Origin: Streptomyces albogriseolus
GTDB taxonomy: Bacteria > Actinomycetota > Actinomycetes > Streptomycetales > Streptomycetaceae
Direction: 5' to 3'
DNA: 64,000 nucleotides
NCBI GenBank assembly: GCA_014650475.1
Contig: BMVA01000013.1
Span: 186,001-250,000, forward strand
A model generated the notes under the pieces. That model worked only from the letters and a program-made list of their open reading frames with translations, was not told the origin of the DNA and did no database searches. Positions 25,256-34,470 of the stretch are shown here, in pieces. The translations under genes were made by a program, and so were the position numbers. How positions within the stretch are numbered: position 1 is the first letter of the stretch; each line of letters begins with the position of its first letter.

Positions 25256-26827
25256 ATGACCTTCGTCATAGAGCTCGACATGAACGTCACGCTCGACCAA
25301 CTTGAGGACGCGGCGCGACAGCGCACGCCCGTGGAGCTGTCCGCACCCGTCCGCTCCCGCGTCCGCGCCTCGCGCGACGTGTTGGAGAAGTTCGTGCAGG
25401 ACGAACGTGTCATCTACGGGGTCAACACCAGCATGGGGGGCTTCGTCGACCACCTCGTCCCGGTGTCCCAGGCCCGGCAGCTCCAGGAGAACCTGATCAA
25501 CGCGGTCGCCACCAACGTGGGGGCGTATCTGGACGACACGACCGCCCGGACCATCATGCTGTCCCGCATCGTGTCGCTGGCGCGCGGGAACTCCGCGATC
25601 ACCCCGGCGAATCTGGACAAGCTGGTGGCCGTACTCAACGCCGGGATCGTGCCGTGCATCCCGGAGAAGGGCTCTTTGGGCACCAGCGGTGACCTCGGCC
25701 CGCTGGCCGCGATCGCCCTGGTGTGCGCGGGGCAGTGGAAGGCCCGCTACAACGGTCAGATCATGCCCGGGCGGCAGGCCCTGTCCGAGGCCGGCGTCGA
25801 GCCGATGGAGCTGAGCTACAAGGATGGCCTGGCCCTGATCAACGGCACGTCGGGCATGGTCGGCCTGGGCACCATGGTCCTCCAGGCCGCGCGCCGGCTC
25901 GTGGACCGCTACCTGCAGGTGTCCGCGTTGTCGGTCGAGGGCCTGGCAGGCATGACGAAACCGTTCGACCCTCGCGTGCACGGCGTCAAGCCGCACCGCG
26001 GGCAGCGTCAGGTGGCCTCGCGGTTGTGGGAGGGGCTTGCCGACTCGCACCTGGCGGTCAACGAACTGGACACCGAGCAGACCCTGGCCGGAGAGATGGG
26101 CACGGTCGCCAAGGCCGGTTCGCTGGCGATCGAGGACGCCTACTCCATCCGGTGCACGCCGCAGATCCTCGGTCCCGTGGTCGATGTGCTGGACCGGATC
26201 GGGGCGACCCTGCAGGACGAGCTGAACTCCTCCAACGACAACCCGATCGTCCTGCCGGAGGAGGCGGAGGTGTTCCACAACGGGCACTTCCACGGCCAGT
26301 ACGTGGCCATGGCCATGGACCACCTGAACATGGCCCTGGCCACCGTGACCAATCTCGCCAACCGGCGCGTGGACCGCTTCCTGGACAAGAGCAACAGCAA
26401 CGGGCTGCCCGCCTTCCTGTGCCGGGAAGATCCGGGACTGCGCCTGGGCCTGATGGGCGGCCAGTTCATGACCGCGTCGATCACCGCGGAGACCCGCACT
26501 CTGACCATTCCGATGTCGGTGCAGTCCCTCACGAGTACGGCGGACTTCCAGGACATCGTGTCCTTCGGATTCGTCGCCGCCCGCCGCGCCCGGGAGGTAC
26601 TCACCAACGCCGCCTACGTGGTGGCCTTCGAGCTGCTGTGCGCCTGCCAGGCCGTCGACATCCGCGGCGCGGACAAACTGTCCTCCTTCACCCGCCCGCT
26701 CTATGAGCGCACCCGCGAGATCGTGCCGTTCTTCGACCGGGACGAGACCATCACCGACTACGTCGAGAAGCTGGCGGCCGACCTGATCGCGGGCGAGCCC
26801 GTCGACGCTGCCGTGGCGGCGCACTGA
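25256..26827 (+). CDS. encP: Phenylalanine ammonia-lyase/aminomutase EncP (MIO enzyme)
   Basis: A 523-residue aromatic-amino-acid lyase. The catalytic Tyr loop is VIYGVNTSMGGF (Y54). The self-processing MIO tripeptide is in GSLGTSGDLGPLA: Thr143-Ser144-Gly145 rather than the more common Ala-Ser-Gly. Later motifs include LINGTSGMVGLG and LNSSNDNPIVLP. In enterocin biosynthesis EncP removes ammonia from L-Phe to give trans-cinnamate. Its close relatives include Phe 2,3-aminomutases, so some beta-Phe may form. ATG at 25256 has AAAGGGA upstream. The 300 bases between encQ and encP hold no gene that I can see. Confidence 0.9.
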   Translation: MTFVIELDMNVTLDQLEDAARQRTPVELSAPVRSRVRASRDVLEKFVQDERVIYGVNTSMGGFVDHLVPVSQARQLQENLINAVATNVGAYLDDTTARTIMLSRIVSLARGNSAITPANLDKLVAVLNAGIVPCIPEKGSLGTSGDLGPLAAIALVCAGQWKARYNGQIMPGRQALSEAGVEPMELSYKDGLALINGTSGMVGLGTMVLQAARRLVDRYLQVSALSVEGLAGMTKPFDPRVHGVKPHRGQRQVASRLWEGLADSHLAVNELDTEQTLAGEMGTVAKAGSLAIEDAYSIRCTPQILGPVVDVLDRIGATLQDELNSSNDNPIVLPEEAEVFHNGHFHGQYVAMAMDHLNMALATVTNLANRRVDRFLDKSNSNGLPAFLCREDPGLRLGLMGGQFMTASITAETRTLTIPMSVQSLTSTADFQDIVSFGFVAARRAREVLTNAAYVVAFELLCACQAVDIRGADKLSSFTRPLYERTREIVPFFDRDETITDYVEKLAADLIAGEPVDAAVAAH

Positions 26828-26853
26828 AGCCGCACCTGGAAGGGAGACACACC

Positions 26854-27246
26854 ATGGCGACCACGCTGGCCGAGCAGGCGGTTACGGACTTCGTCCGGGA
26901 ATGGAGCACGGCCGAAGAGCGGGGAGAGCACAGGGCGCTGGACGACCTGCTCGCGAAGGACTTCGTCGGCGTCGGGCCCCGGGGCTTCGTGCGCAGCCGC
27001 GAGGAGTGGCTGGCCCGCTACAGCACGGGCACCGTGCGCAACACGTCGTTTGAGGTGAGCGACCTGCGTATCCGCTCCTACGGGGAGACGGCGGTCGTGG
27101 TGGCGGCCCAGACCCAGCAGAGCGTGAACGGTGATGCCGACGCCAGCGGTGCGTTCCGCTTCACGCTCATCGTCGTCCGCCAGGACGGGCGGCTGCGGCT
27201 CGCCGGCCTGCACCTGAGCCCGAACGCCGTCCCGGCAGGCGGCTGA
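26854..27246 (+). CDS. encO: NTF2/SnoaL-like protein, probable EncO
   Basis: A 130-residue NTF2-fold protein: an N-terminal helix (LAEQAVTDFVREWSTAEER), then LLAKDFVGVGPRGFVRSREE and a strand-rich C-terminal half (SDLRIRSYGETAVVVAAQTQ). It resembles DUF4440/ketosteroid-isomerase-like proteins. It is 26 bases after encP, and a strong bidirectional terminator follows. The enterocin cluster has an unassigned gene (encO) at this place. A role in polyketide folding or cyclisation is possible but unproved. Confidence 0.65.
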   Translation: MATTLAEQAVTDFVREWSTAEERGEHRALDDLLAKDFVGVGPRGFVRSREEWLARYSTGTVRNTSFEVSDLRIRSYGETAVVVAAQTQQSVNGDADASGAFRFTLIVVRQDGRLRLAGLHLSPNAVPAGG

Positions 27247-27259
27247 GCCCCTGCCGGAC

Positions 27260-27317
27260 GGCGTCGGCTCCGGCCGCCCGCGCTGGTCACACGGCGTGGG
27301 CGGCCGGAGCCGACGCC
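27260..27317. terminator. Bidirectional terminator between encO and encN
   Basis: Perfect 20-base arms (27260-27279 and 27298-27317, beginning GGCGTCGGCTCC) surround an 18-base loop between two convergent genes. The right arm includes the last codons and stop of encN. Confidence 0.8.
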
Positions 27318-28855
27318 TTTACCGTCTCCTGTGAGCGCAGGGCGAACCGCTGGATCTTGCCCGTAGGCGTCTTGGGCAGGTCCGCGGCGAACTCGACCAG
27401 GTGCGGAAACTGATGACTGGCCAGACGGTCCTTGCACCACTGCCGCAGCTGCCGGGCCAGTGCGTCGCTGCCCTGGCAGCCGTCGCGCAGCACGATGAAC
27501 GCCTTGATCCGGGTGAGGCGGTCGGTGTCCACGCCGACGACCGCTGCCTCGGCAACATCCGGGTGCTGCTGAAGGGCGTTCTCGATCGCGGCGGGAGCGA
27601 CCCACAGCCCGGAGACCTTCATCATGTCGTCGGCACGTCCCTCGTACCAGTAGAAGCCGTCCTCGTCGCGGCGGTAGCGGTCGCCGGTGCGGTACCAGCT
27701 CCCCTTCAACACCGAGCGGGTCTGGTCGGCACGGTGCCAGTACTGGGCCAGCATGCTGCCGCCCCGCACGAACATCTCTCCGCTGCCCGCGCCTTCCACA
27801 TCGCCGCCGTCGGGGTCGACGAGCTTGATCTGGTACCCGGGCACGGCCCTCCCGGAGGAGCCGGGGCGAAGCGCCCGCTCGGTGTTGCTGCAGTAGATGT
27901 GCAGCATTTCGGTGGACCCCACACCGTCGAGGATCGTCAGCCCGTAAAGGTTGCGCCATCGTTCCCAGACGTGGGCGGGCAGGCTCTCGGCGGCCGAGAC
28001 GCACAGCCGGATGGACGACAGGTCCCGAGAGCCGGCGCCGGGCGAGCGGGGCATGGCGTTGTACAAGGCCGGGACGGAGAACAGCAGCGTGGGACGTACT
28101 CGTTCGATGGTCTCCAGCACGAGGTGCGGTGCCGGAAACCCGGGCAGCAGGACGCATGTCCCGCCGAACCACAGCGGAAACAGCAGGCTGTTGCCCAGGC
28201 CGTAGGCGTGGAAGAGCTTGGTGGTGGACAGGTGCACGTCGTCCTGAGTGGCACCCAGGACATCGCCCGCGTAGTGCCGGCAGGCGGGTGCGATGTCCCG
28301 CTGCAGGTGGACCACCCCTTTGGGCCGTCCGGTGGACCCGGAGCTGTACAGCCACAGCGCGGGATCCTCGGCGTGTGTGGACGTGGCGCCCAGCTCGCCC
28401 TCGTGGCCGCGGATCAGGTCGCGCATGTGGAGCCTGCCGTCGTCCGGCCCTGCGGGCTCGGTGCTGATCACCATCACGCCGGCCTCCTGCAGAGCGGGCG
28501 CGAGCTCCTCGTACCGGTCCGCCTCGATCACAGCCGCCCGGGCGTAACTGTCCTGGGCGTAGAAACGCACCTGTTCAGGGTCGGTTTGGTAGTTGATCGG
28601 GACCGGGACGGCGCCGATGCGGCCGACGCCGAGGAAGGCGGTGAAGAACGCCGGGGTGTCGTCCAGGATGAGCAGGACGCGCTGTTCGCGCTGGATGCCA
28701 AGCTCACGCAGAGCCCGGCCCATCGCACACATGCTCCGGTACAGCTCGCCGTAGCTGACGTGGCCGTGGGGGCTGTAGAGGGCGGCCTTGTCACTCAGGC
28801 CGCTGTCGAGATGGTGGTCGACCAGGGTGGAGAGGTTGAAGAGGTCGGTGGTCAT
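27287..28855 (-). CDS. encN: Benzoate--CoA ligase EncN
   Basis: A 522-residue ANL adenylate-forming ligase. Motifs are the P-loop-like LYSSGSTGRPKGV, then DGVGSTEMLHIY, YRTGDRYRRDEDGFY and the C-terminal lysine in TPTGKIQRFAL. Its length and the sequence ILDDTPAFFTAFLG fit the benzoate-CoA ligase subgroup. In enterocin producers EncN activates free benzoate to give the starter unit. It is the last gene of the minus-strand unit encA-encB-encC-encL-encM-encN. Confidence 0.88.
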   Translation of the reverse strand: MTTDLFNLSTLVDHHLDSGLSDKAALYSPHGHVSYGELYRSMCAMGRALRELGIQREQRVLLILDDTPAFFTAFLGVGRIGAVPVPINYQTDPEQVRFYAQDSYARAAVIEADRYEELAPALQEAGVMVISTEPAGPDDGRLHMRDLIRGHEGELGATSTHAEDPALWLYSSGSTGRPKGVVHLQRDIAPACRHYAGDVLGATQDDVHLSTTKLFHAYGLGNSLLFPLWFGGTCVLLPGFPAPHLVLETIERVRPTLLFSVPALYNAMPRSPGAGSRDLSSIRLCVSAAESLPAHVWERWRNLYGLTILDGVGSTEMLHIYCSNTERALRPGSSGRAVPGYQIKLVDPDGGDVEGAGSGEMFVRGGSMLAQYWHRADQTRSVLKGSWYRTGDRYRRDEDGFYWYEGRADDMMKVSGLWVAPAAIENALQQHPDVAEAAVVGVDTDRLTRIKAFIVLRDGCQGSDALARQLRQWCKDRLASHQFPHLVEFAADLPKTPTGKIQRFALRSQETVKASAPAAHAV

Positions 28856-28966
28856 GTCGGCTCCTGTTCGAGAGGCATGGAGCTGATCGGCCCCCGGGTG
28901 TGACCCTGCCCCGGTCGCGGCGTTGGCCGGGAGCCGGGGCAGAGCTGGGTGGGGGCGTGGTGTGGG

Positions 28967-30361
28967 TCAGGGGCTGCTCGGGGGTATGTTCTGGTTGAGG
29001 CGGAACAGGTTCGTCGGGTCGTACTTGGCCTTGACGCCCTGCAACCGTTCGAACTTGGCGGCCCCGTAAGCCTCCCGCGTGCGGTCCGCCTCGCCCGGGT
29101 TCATGAAGTTGACGTAGCCGCCGGACAAGTGGCCGGCCAGGGCCCGGTAGCCCTCGCGGGCCCAGGCGGTGTGGCGGGCGTCCTCGGTGGGGTCCATCCA
29201 GGCGGCGGCCAGGTTGGTCACGAACGGCGACTGGCGGTTGGGGTAGGCGGTGGCGTCGTCGGGCACGCGCGCCACGGCCCCGCCCAGGTAGAGCAGTTCG
29301 AGCTGGGTGAACGGGGAGGCGATGTCGGCGGCGTGTTCCAGGACCGTGTCGGTGGCTTCATCGCTCAGTTCGTTCAGATAGCCGCTCTTGGTGTAGATCC
29401 GGTCGGGGACGACGGCGCCGGGAAAGGAGTACGCCTGCAGGGCCCGGTAGGGCAAAGTCGCCTTGGTCAGACCGTGGGGCTTGCCGGCGTGAAGGATAGA
29501 CTCAAGCTGCCGCTCACCCTCGTGCGGGTCCCCGATCCAGCAGCTCATGGCGCAGATCACCGGCTTGCCGTGCATGTCGGCGGGCAGTTCGGGCAGCGGC
29601 GGTGCCAGGCGCAGATACAACGCCCAGGTCAGTTCGTCGGGGGCGGTGGCCATGTGGTCGCGCCAGGCCCGGATGACCTGGGGTCCTTCGTCCAGCGAGT
29701 AGTAGGTGCTGGCGAAACGGACGGGCCCGACCCGGTGGAGGTCGAACTCGAATGCGGTCACCACACCGAAGTTGCCGCCACCGCCGCGGACGGCCCAGAA
29801 CAGGTCGGGGTTCTCGGTGTCGCTCGCAGTGAGGACGCCGCCGTCCGCGGTAACGATCTCCACGGAGGTGAGGTTGTCGATGGACAGGCCGTACTTACGG
29901 CTCAGCCAGCCGAATCCGCCGCCGAGGACGAGTCCCCCCAATCCGGTGTGGGAGACCACGCCGGCGGGGGTGGCGAGCATGTGGGCCTGTGTGGCGGTGT
30001 CGAACGCCCCCAGCAGGCAGCCGCCCTGGGCTCGCGCGCGCCGCAGGCGGCGGCTGACCTTGATGCCGTTCATCAAGGAGAGATCGATGACGATCCCGCC
30101 GTCGCATACCGAGTGCCCGGCCATGCTGTGTCCGCCGCCGCGGACCGCGACCAGCAGGCCGCTCTTGCGGGCGAAGCTCACCGCGGCGACCACGTCCGGG
30201 GTGCTGGTGCAGCGGGCGATCAGCGCGGGGCGCCGGTCGATCGTGCCGTTCCAGATGCGGCGCGCCTCGTCGTAGTCGGCGTCGCTCGGCCAGATCAACT
30301 CCCCCCGGAACGCCGAGCTGAACGCGGCCAGGGTGGCAGGGTCGAGCTGTGGGAACTGCAT
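28967..30361 (-). CDS. encM: FAD-dependent Favorskii-type oxygenase EncM
   Basis: A 464-residue flavoprotein of the BBE/VAO-like family, the same length as EncM as I recall it. The covalent-flavin histidine is H78 in VRGGGHSMAGHS. GLGGLVLGGGFGWLSRKYG and DLFWAVRGGGGNFGVVTAF complete the FAD-binding domain. The C-terminus DPTNLFRLNQNI is typical. EncM uses a flavin-N5-oxide to oxidise and rearrange the reduced poly-beta-ketone, setting up the caged enterocin core. ATG at 30361 is chosen because the known protein begins MQFPQLDPATL. Confidence 0.93.
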   Translation of the reverse strand: MQFPQLDPATLAAFSSAFRGELIWPSDADYDEARRIWNGTIDRRPALIARCTSTPDVVAAVSFARKSGLLVAVRGGGHSMAGHSVCDGGIVIDLSLMNGIKVSRRLRRARAQGGCLLGAFDTATQAHMLATPAGVVSHTGLGGLVLGGGFGWLSRKYGLSIDNLTSVEIVTADGGVLTASDTENPDLFWAVRGGGGNFGVVTAFEFDLHRVGPVRFASTYYSLDEGPQVIRAWRDHMATAPDELTWALYLRLAPPLPELPADMHGKPVICAMSCWIGDPHEGERQLESILHAGKPHGLTKATLPYRALQAYSFPGAVVPDRIYTKSGYLNELSDEATDTVLEHAADIASPFTQLELLYLGGAVARVPDDATAYPNRQSPFVTNLAAAWMDPTEDARHTAWAREGYRALAGHLSGGYVNFMNPGEADRTREAYGAAKFERLQGVKAKYDPTNLFRLNQNIPPSSP

Positions 30362-30418
30362 GCTGGTCCCTTTCTGCGGCGCCACGACGGGCGCTTGACG
30401 GGGCTGGCGGCTGGGGGG

Positions 30419-31441
30419 TCAGAAGTCCGGAGACAGCGGGTCGCATCCGCAGGTGGCGAGCTGCTTCAGGGCGGCCCGTACGGCTTCGATATCGGCGTCC
30501 GGCTCGCCCGCGCGGGCCGGCAGCAGGGCGAGGGCCTTCGCGTCACCGCGGGCAACCGCGGGCGTGCGCCGTGCCAGGGCGGTCAGGCTCTGTCCGGGGC
30601 CTGCCTCGACCAAGAGGTGAGGGCCACTGCTCAGCAGATGCTCCAGGGTGGGGCCGAACAGGACCGGCTCGGCGGGCTGACCGGTCCAGAACTGCCAGTC
30701 GGTGGCGAGCTCGTTGGCAAGTTCCTGCCCGGTGTAGGCGGAGTAGAGGGTGGTGTGAGGCGGGTGGAGGGGCGGACGGGTGAGCAAGCCCGCGTGGGCC
30801 GTGACGACGTCGCGCATCACCGGGTGGTGGAAGGGCTGCAGGGCGCGGGCGCGGGAACAGGTGATACCGGCACCACGGAGGGCGGCTTCCACGTCGGCCA
30901 GGGCCTCTTCCGGGGCGGAGAGCAGAACCTGGCGCGGTGCGTTGACGGCGCCGATGACCACGCCCGGCACCAGGTGGGCTTCGACCTCCCTGGGGCTGGC
31001 GGCCACGGCAAGCATGCCGCCGCGCGGGGCGTGCCGGTAGACGCCGATGTATTCGGACAGGTATCGCAGGCCGCAGTCGAAGGAGAACACGCCGGCCAGG
31101 GTGGCGGCGGCCAGTTCCCCCACACTGTGGCCCAGCAGGACGTCGGGGCGCAGACCGGCCTCGGTGACCATGGCGCCCATCGCGCAGTTGACCGCGTACA
31201 GCAGGGGCTGGGCGTAGGAGATGTCGTCGAAGGCCGCGGGTGGTGTGGCCGCGAGCCATCCTTCGCGCAGTGTGCGTCCCGCCGGTCCGAAGGCGTCGAA
31301 GGCGTGGTCCATCGTGGAGGTGAAGGACTTGGAGACGCCGTAGAGGCCGGCGGCCATGCGGGCGTGCTGTGCCCCTTGGCCGGGGAAGGTGAGAACGACT
31401 CTGGGGCGCGGCGGACGGGGGCGTGGGGTGGGGGCATCCAT
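30419..31441 (-). CDS. encL: Acyltransferase EncL
   Basis: A 340-residue FabD-type acyltransferase. It has the oxyanion segment LTFPGQGAQHARM, the Ser-His nucleophile elbow LLGHSVGELAAATL and a later catalytic His in LQPFHHPVMRD. The ATG at 31441 has GGAG about 8 bases upstream. In the enterocin system EncL is the dedicated acyltransferase that helps prime the ACP/KS with benzoate or removes wrong primers. Malonyl transfer may also use the host enzyme. Confidence 0.87.
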   Translation of the reverse strand: MDAPTPRPRPPRPRVVLTFPGQGAQHARMAAGLYGVSKSFTSTMDHAFDAFGPAGRTLREGWLAATPPAAFDDISYAQPLLYAVNCAMGAMVTEAGLRPDVLLGHSVGELAAATLAGVFSFDCGLRYLSEYIGVYRHAPRGGMLAVAASPREVEAHLVPGVVIGAVNAPRQVLLSAPEEALADVEAALRGAGITCSRARALQPFHHPVMRDVVTAHAGLLTRPPLHPPHTTLYSAYTGQELANELATDWQFWTGQPAEPVLFGPTLEHLLSSGPHLLVEAGPGQSLTALARRTPAVARGDAKALALLPARAGEPDADIEAVRAALKQLATCGCDPLSPDF

Positions 31442-31494
31442 CAGCTGGCTCCTGCGGTGCAAAAAAAGGGGCGGGAGGCGGGCGGACGGGTGCC

Positions 31495-31743
31495 TCAGTT
31501 CCTGCTGGCGGGGACGTTGACGTACTCCAGGACGGCGCGCGGTGTCTTCAGGTCCCGGATGACGTCCTCCGGGATGTCGATGTCGTAGCGGTGCTTGAGC
31601 TGGGCGGAGGTCTCCAGCAGGACCAGGGAGTCGTAGCCGAGGACCTCGAACTCGCGGTCGAGGATGTCGTCGCCCTGGGTGAGGGCCTGCTCGTCGCCGG
31701 AGCACTCGCTGAGGATCTGCAGGAGCTGGTCGCTGCTGAGCAT
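31495..31743 (-). CDS. encC: Acyl carrier protein EncC
   Basis: An 82-residue ACP of the type II PKS. The phosphopantetheine serine is in FEVLGYDSLVLLET, in the usual place near the middle. The start is MLSSDQLLQIL. It lies between the chain-length factor and the acyltransferase genes in the standard KS-KS-ACP order. Confidence 0.92.
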   Translation of the reverse strand: MLSSDQLLQILSECSGDEQALTQGDDILDREFEVLGYDSLVLLETSAQLKHRYDIDIPEDVIRDLKTPRAVLEYVNVPASRN

Positions 31744-31790
31744 GCGGAACGGTCCCTTCTCAATGGGTGGGAACACAGGGAGTGGTGGTT

Positions 31791-33014
31791 TCAGGGGGTG
31801 TGCTCGACGATGACGGCCGAGTTGAAGCCGCCGGCGCCGCGCGCGAGGACGAGGGCCCTCGACAGGGGGCACGTGCGTGGCTCGTCACGGACGAGGTCGA
31901 TCTGGTAGTCGTCGACGACGTCGGTGACGTTGACGGCCGGTGGGATGACGTTGTCGCGCAGCGCGAGCAGGGCGCACACCACATCGAGTGGCCCTCCGCC
32001 GGCCATCAGGCGACCGACCATGGTCTTGGGCGCACAGACGGGGACGCCGTACGGGCCGAAGACGGCCCGCAGGGCATCGGCTTCCTGGGCGTCGAGGTCG
32101 GCGACGCCTGCCGCGTCGGCGACGACGAGGTCGATGGCGTCGGGCTTAAGCCCCGCATCCGCCAGAGCCAGGTCCACGGCGCGCCGCAGACCGGAGGGCC
32201 GCTGCGCTCCGGGGGCGGGGTCGAAGGTCGCCGCGTAGCCGGTGATCTTTCCGTAGGGACGCCGGTCGGTGCGTCCGCGCGCCGATTGGGCGTCCTCCAT
32301 GACGAGGAGGGCACCGCCTTCTCCCGGCACATAGCCGCAGGCCCGCTGGTCGAACGGCAGGTAGGCGGTGGCGGGGTCGGTGGCCGTGCTGACGGTGCCG
32401 GAGGCCAGGTGGGACACCCAGCCCCATGGGTCGAAGGAGGACTCGACGCCGCCGGTGACCATCAGGCGGCTGCGGCCGCGGGTGATCGTGCGGCGGGCGT
32501 GCCCGATCGCATCGAGGCCGCCTGCCTGTTCGGCGACGACCACGCCGCCCGGCCCACGCATCTTGTGCCGGATGGAGATCTGGCCGGTGTTGACGGCGTA
32601 GAACCAGGCGAAGCACTGGTAGACGCTGACGCGATCGGGGCCCTGCGTCCACAGCCGCTGCATCTCGCGGTGGGAGAACTCGAAGCCGCCGGTCGCGTTC
32701 GAGGTGACGACACCGCAATCGTAGGTGCCGAGTTCGCCGACGTCGACCTGGGCGTCCTCCAGCGCGCGGTCGGCGGCGACCAGGGCGAGCCGGGTGACGC
32801 GGTCGGTCTGCGGCAGCAGCCGCCCGGGCAGGTGCCTCTTGGCCTCGAAGCCGGTGATCTGCCCGGCCAGCCGCGCCGTGTACGGCGTGGGATCGAACTC
32901 CTGCAGCGGGGCGATGCCCTGGGTGCCGGCCAGGGTGGCGTTCCAGTACTCCTTGACGCTCAGGCCGGTAGGCGCGGTCACACCCATCCCGGTGATCACG
33001 ACATCGGTGCTCAT
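31791..33014 (-). CDS. encB: Chain-length factor (KS-beta) EncB
   Basis: A 407-residue beta-ketoacyl synthase homologue in which the active-site Cys is replaced by Gln (VVVAEQAGGLDAIGHA), the hallmark of the KS-beta/chain-length factor. It starts MSTDVVITGMGV; the ATG at 33014 overlaps the encA stop (ATGA), so the heterodimer partners are co-translated. It sets the octaketide length with EncA. Confidence 0.92.
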   Translation of the reverse strand: MSTDVVITGMGVTAPTGLSVKEYWNATLAGTQGIAPLQEFDPTPYTARLAGQITGFEAKRHLPGRLLPQTDRVTRLALVAADRALEDAQVDVGELGTYDCGVVTSNATGGFEFSHREMQRLWTQGPDRVSVYQCFAWFYAVNTGQISIRHKMRGPGGVVVAEQAGGLDAIGHARRTITRGRSRLMVTGGVESSFDPWGWVSHLASGTVSTATDPATAYLPFDQRACGYVPGEGGALLVMEDAQSARGRTDRRPYGKITGYAATFDPAPGAQRPSGLRRAVDLALADAGLKPDAIDLVVADAAGVADLDAQEADALRAVFGPYGVPVCAPKTMVGRLMAGGGPLDVVCALLALRDNVIPPAVNVTDVVDDYQIDLVRDEPRTCPLSRALVLARGAGGFNSAVIVEHTP

Positions 33015-34282
33015 ACGTGGCCTCCTCGCCACTTCTCCACGACCATGGCGCTCTGGAACCCCCCGAACCCGCTGCCCACGGTCAGGACGACGTCAAGGTC
33101 CACATCACGCGCCTCGAGGGGGACGTAGTCCAGGTCGCAGTCCGGGTCGGGCTCATGGAGATTCGCGGTGGGGGGCACCACTCCGTTGCGGATGGCCAGC
33201 GCGCAGGTTGCAACCTCGATCGCGCCGATCGCGCCCAGGGAATGCCCGATCATCGACTTGATGGAGCTGACCGGGACGTTGTAAGCGTGCTCGCCCAGGG
33301 CCTTCTTGAACGCCTCGGTTTCATGCAGGTCGTTCTGTTTCGTGCCAGAGCCGTGGGCGTTGATGTACCCGACGGCCGTGGGGTCGGTGCGGGCCTCGTC
33401 CAGGGCGGTCGTGATGGCGCGGGCCATCTCATTGCCGTCCCGGGACAGGCCCGTCATGTGGTACGCGTTCGAGTGCGCGGCGTATCCGGTGATGGTGCCG
33501 TAAATGTCGGCTCCGCGCCGCCGGGCGTGTTCGCTGTCCTCCAGGACCAGCATGGCCGCGCCCTCGGCGATGGCGAATCCGTCCCGGGTGCGGTCGAAGG
33601 GCCGCGGCGCGTGTTCGGGATCGTCGTTACGGCGCGTGGTGGCCTTGATCGCATCGAAGCAGGCCACCGCGATCGGGGTGACGGGAGCATCGGTGGCGCC
33701 GGCGACCATCACGTCGGCACTGCCCTCCTGGATGAGCTGGCAGGCATGGCCGAGGGCGTCGATGCCAGAGGTGCAGCCGGCCGAGATGACCGATACCGGT
33801 CCTTCGGCACCGGCCGCCCAGGCGGTCTCGCGGGCGAGGGAACCCGGGACGAAGTAGTCGAACAGGTGGGGGGACTGATACTTCTGGTCGACCAGCCACT
33901 GGCGTCCCTCGTCGGATAGCACGACGTACTCGTTCTCGATACTTGTGGCGGATCCCACCGCGTTGCCCACGCTCACACCGATGCGGCCAGGGGCGATACT
34001 CGTACCGGAGGTGATCCCGGCTTCCGCCACCGCCCGTCTGGCGCAGGCCACGGCCAGCAGGCTGGCCCGGTCCAGACGCCGGACCTCGCGGCGGCTGAAC
34101 CCACAGGCCAGCGGATCGAGATCGACCTCTCCCGCCACCTGGGAACGGAACGGCGTGGGGTCGAATGCCGTGATCCTGCGGATCGCGCTGCGCCCCGCTG
34201 TGATCATCTTCCAGAAGCCCTCGGTATCCGTCGAACCGGGTGCGAGGACGCTCAGGCCAGTTATGACTACGTGTCGGCTCAC
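33011..34282 (-). CDS. encA: Ketosynthase KS-alpha EncA
   Basis: A 423-residue type II PKS ketosynthase. The active-site Cys is in VISAGCTSGIDALGHA, and the two catalytic His residues are in NAHGSGTKQND and SMIGHSLGAIGA. The GTG at 34282 is chosen because the protein then begins VSRHVVITGLSVL like other KS-alpha proteins. It heads the encABCLMN unit and is divergent from the ketoreductase gene encD (34471), with a 188-base shared promoter region. Confidence 0.92.
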   Translation of the reverse strand: MSRHVVITGLSVLAPGSTDTEGFWKMITAGRSAIRRITAFDPTPFRSQVAGEVDLDPLACGFSRREVRRLDRASLLAVACARRAVAEAGITSGTSIAPGRIGVSVGNAVGSATSIENEYVVLSDEGRQWLVDQKYQSPHLFDYFVPGSLARETAWAAGAEGPVSVISAGCTSGIDALGHACQLIQEGSADVMVAGATDAPVTPIAVACFDAIKATTRRNDDPEHAPRPFDRTRDGFAIAEGAAMLVLEDSEHARRRGADIYGTITGYAAHSNAYHMTGLSRDGNEMARAITTALDEARTDPTAVGYINAHGSGTKQNDLHETEAFKKALGEHAYNVPVSSIKSMIGHSLGAIGAIEVATCALAIRNGVVPPTANLHEPDPDCDLDYVPLEARDVDLDVVLTVGSGFGGFQSAMVVEKWRGGHV

Positions 34283-34470
34283 ACCTTGAGACCTTGCGGG
34301 GTGCTGCTCCAGCGGCAGTCCACCGCCGCTCATCCTCTGCTCCAGAGCGCCTTGCTTGGGCGGCAGAGAGCGCCTTGCCCGGGCGTGGACCGGCCCTGCA
34401 CCGCCAGCAGGGAGCCTCGTCGTCGGGCCGGCCCGTTCCGGCCGCCCCGACGAAGGGAGAAAGTCTCACC

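Noticed and set aside
27260-27317. Long inverted repeat considered as a mobile-element end
   Set aside because: It stands exactly between two convergent gene ends and has no partner; a bidirectional terminator is the simplest reading.
28949-31588. 879-codon plus-strand open frame over encL, encM and the encC region
   Set aside because: It covers three well-supported minus-strand genes; no domain is recognisable and it is glycine/valine/arginine-rich as shadows are.
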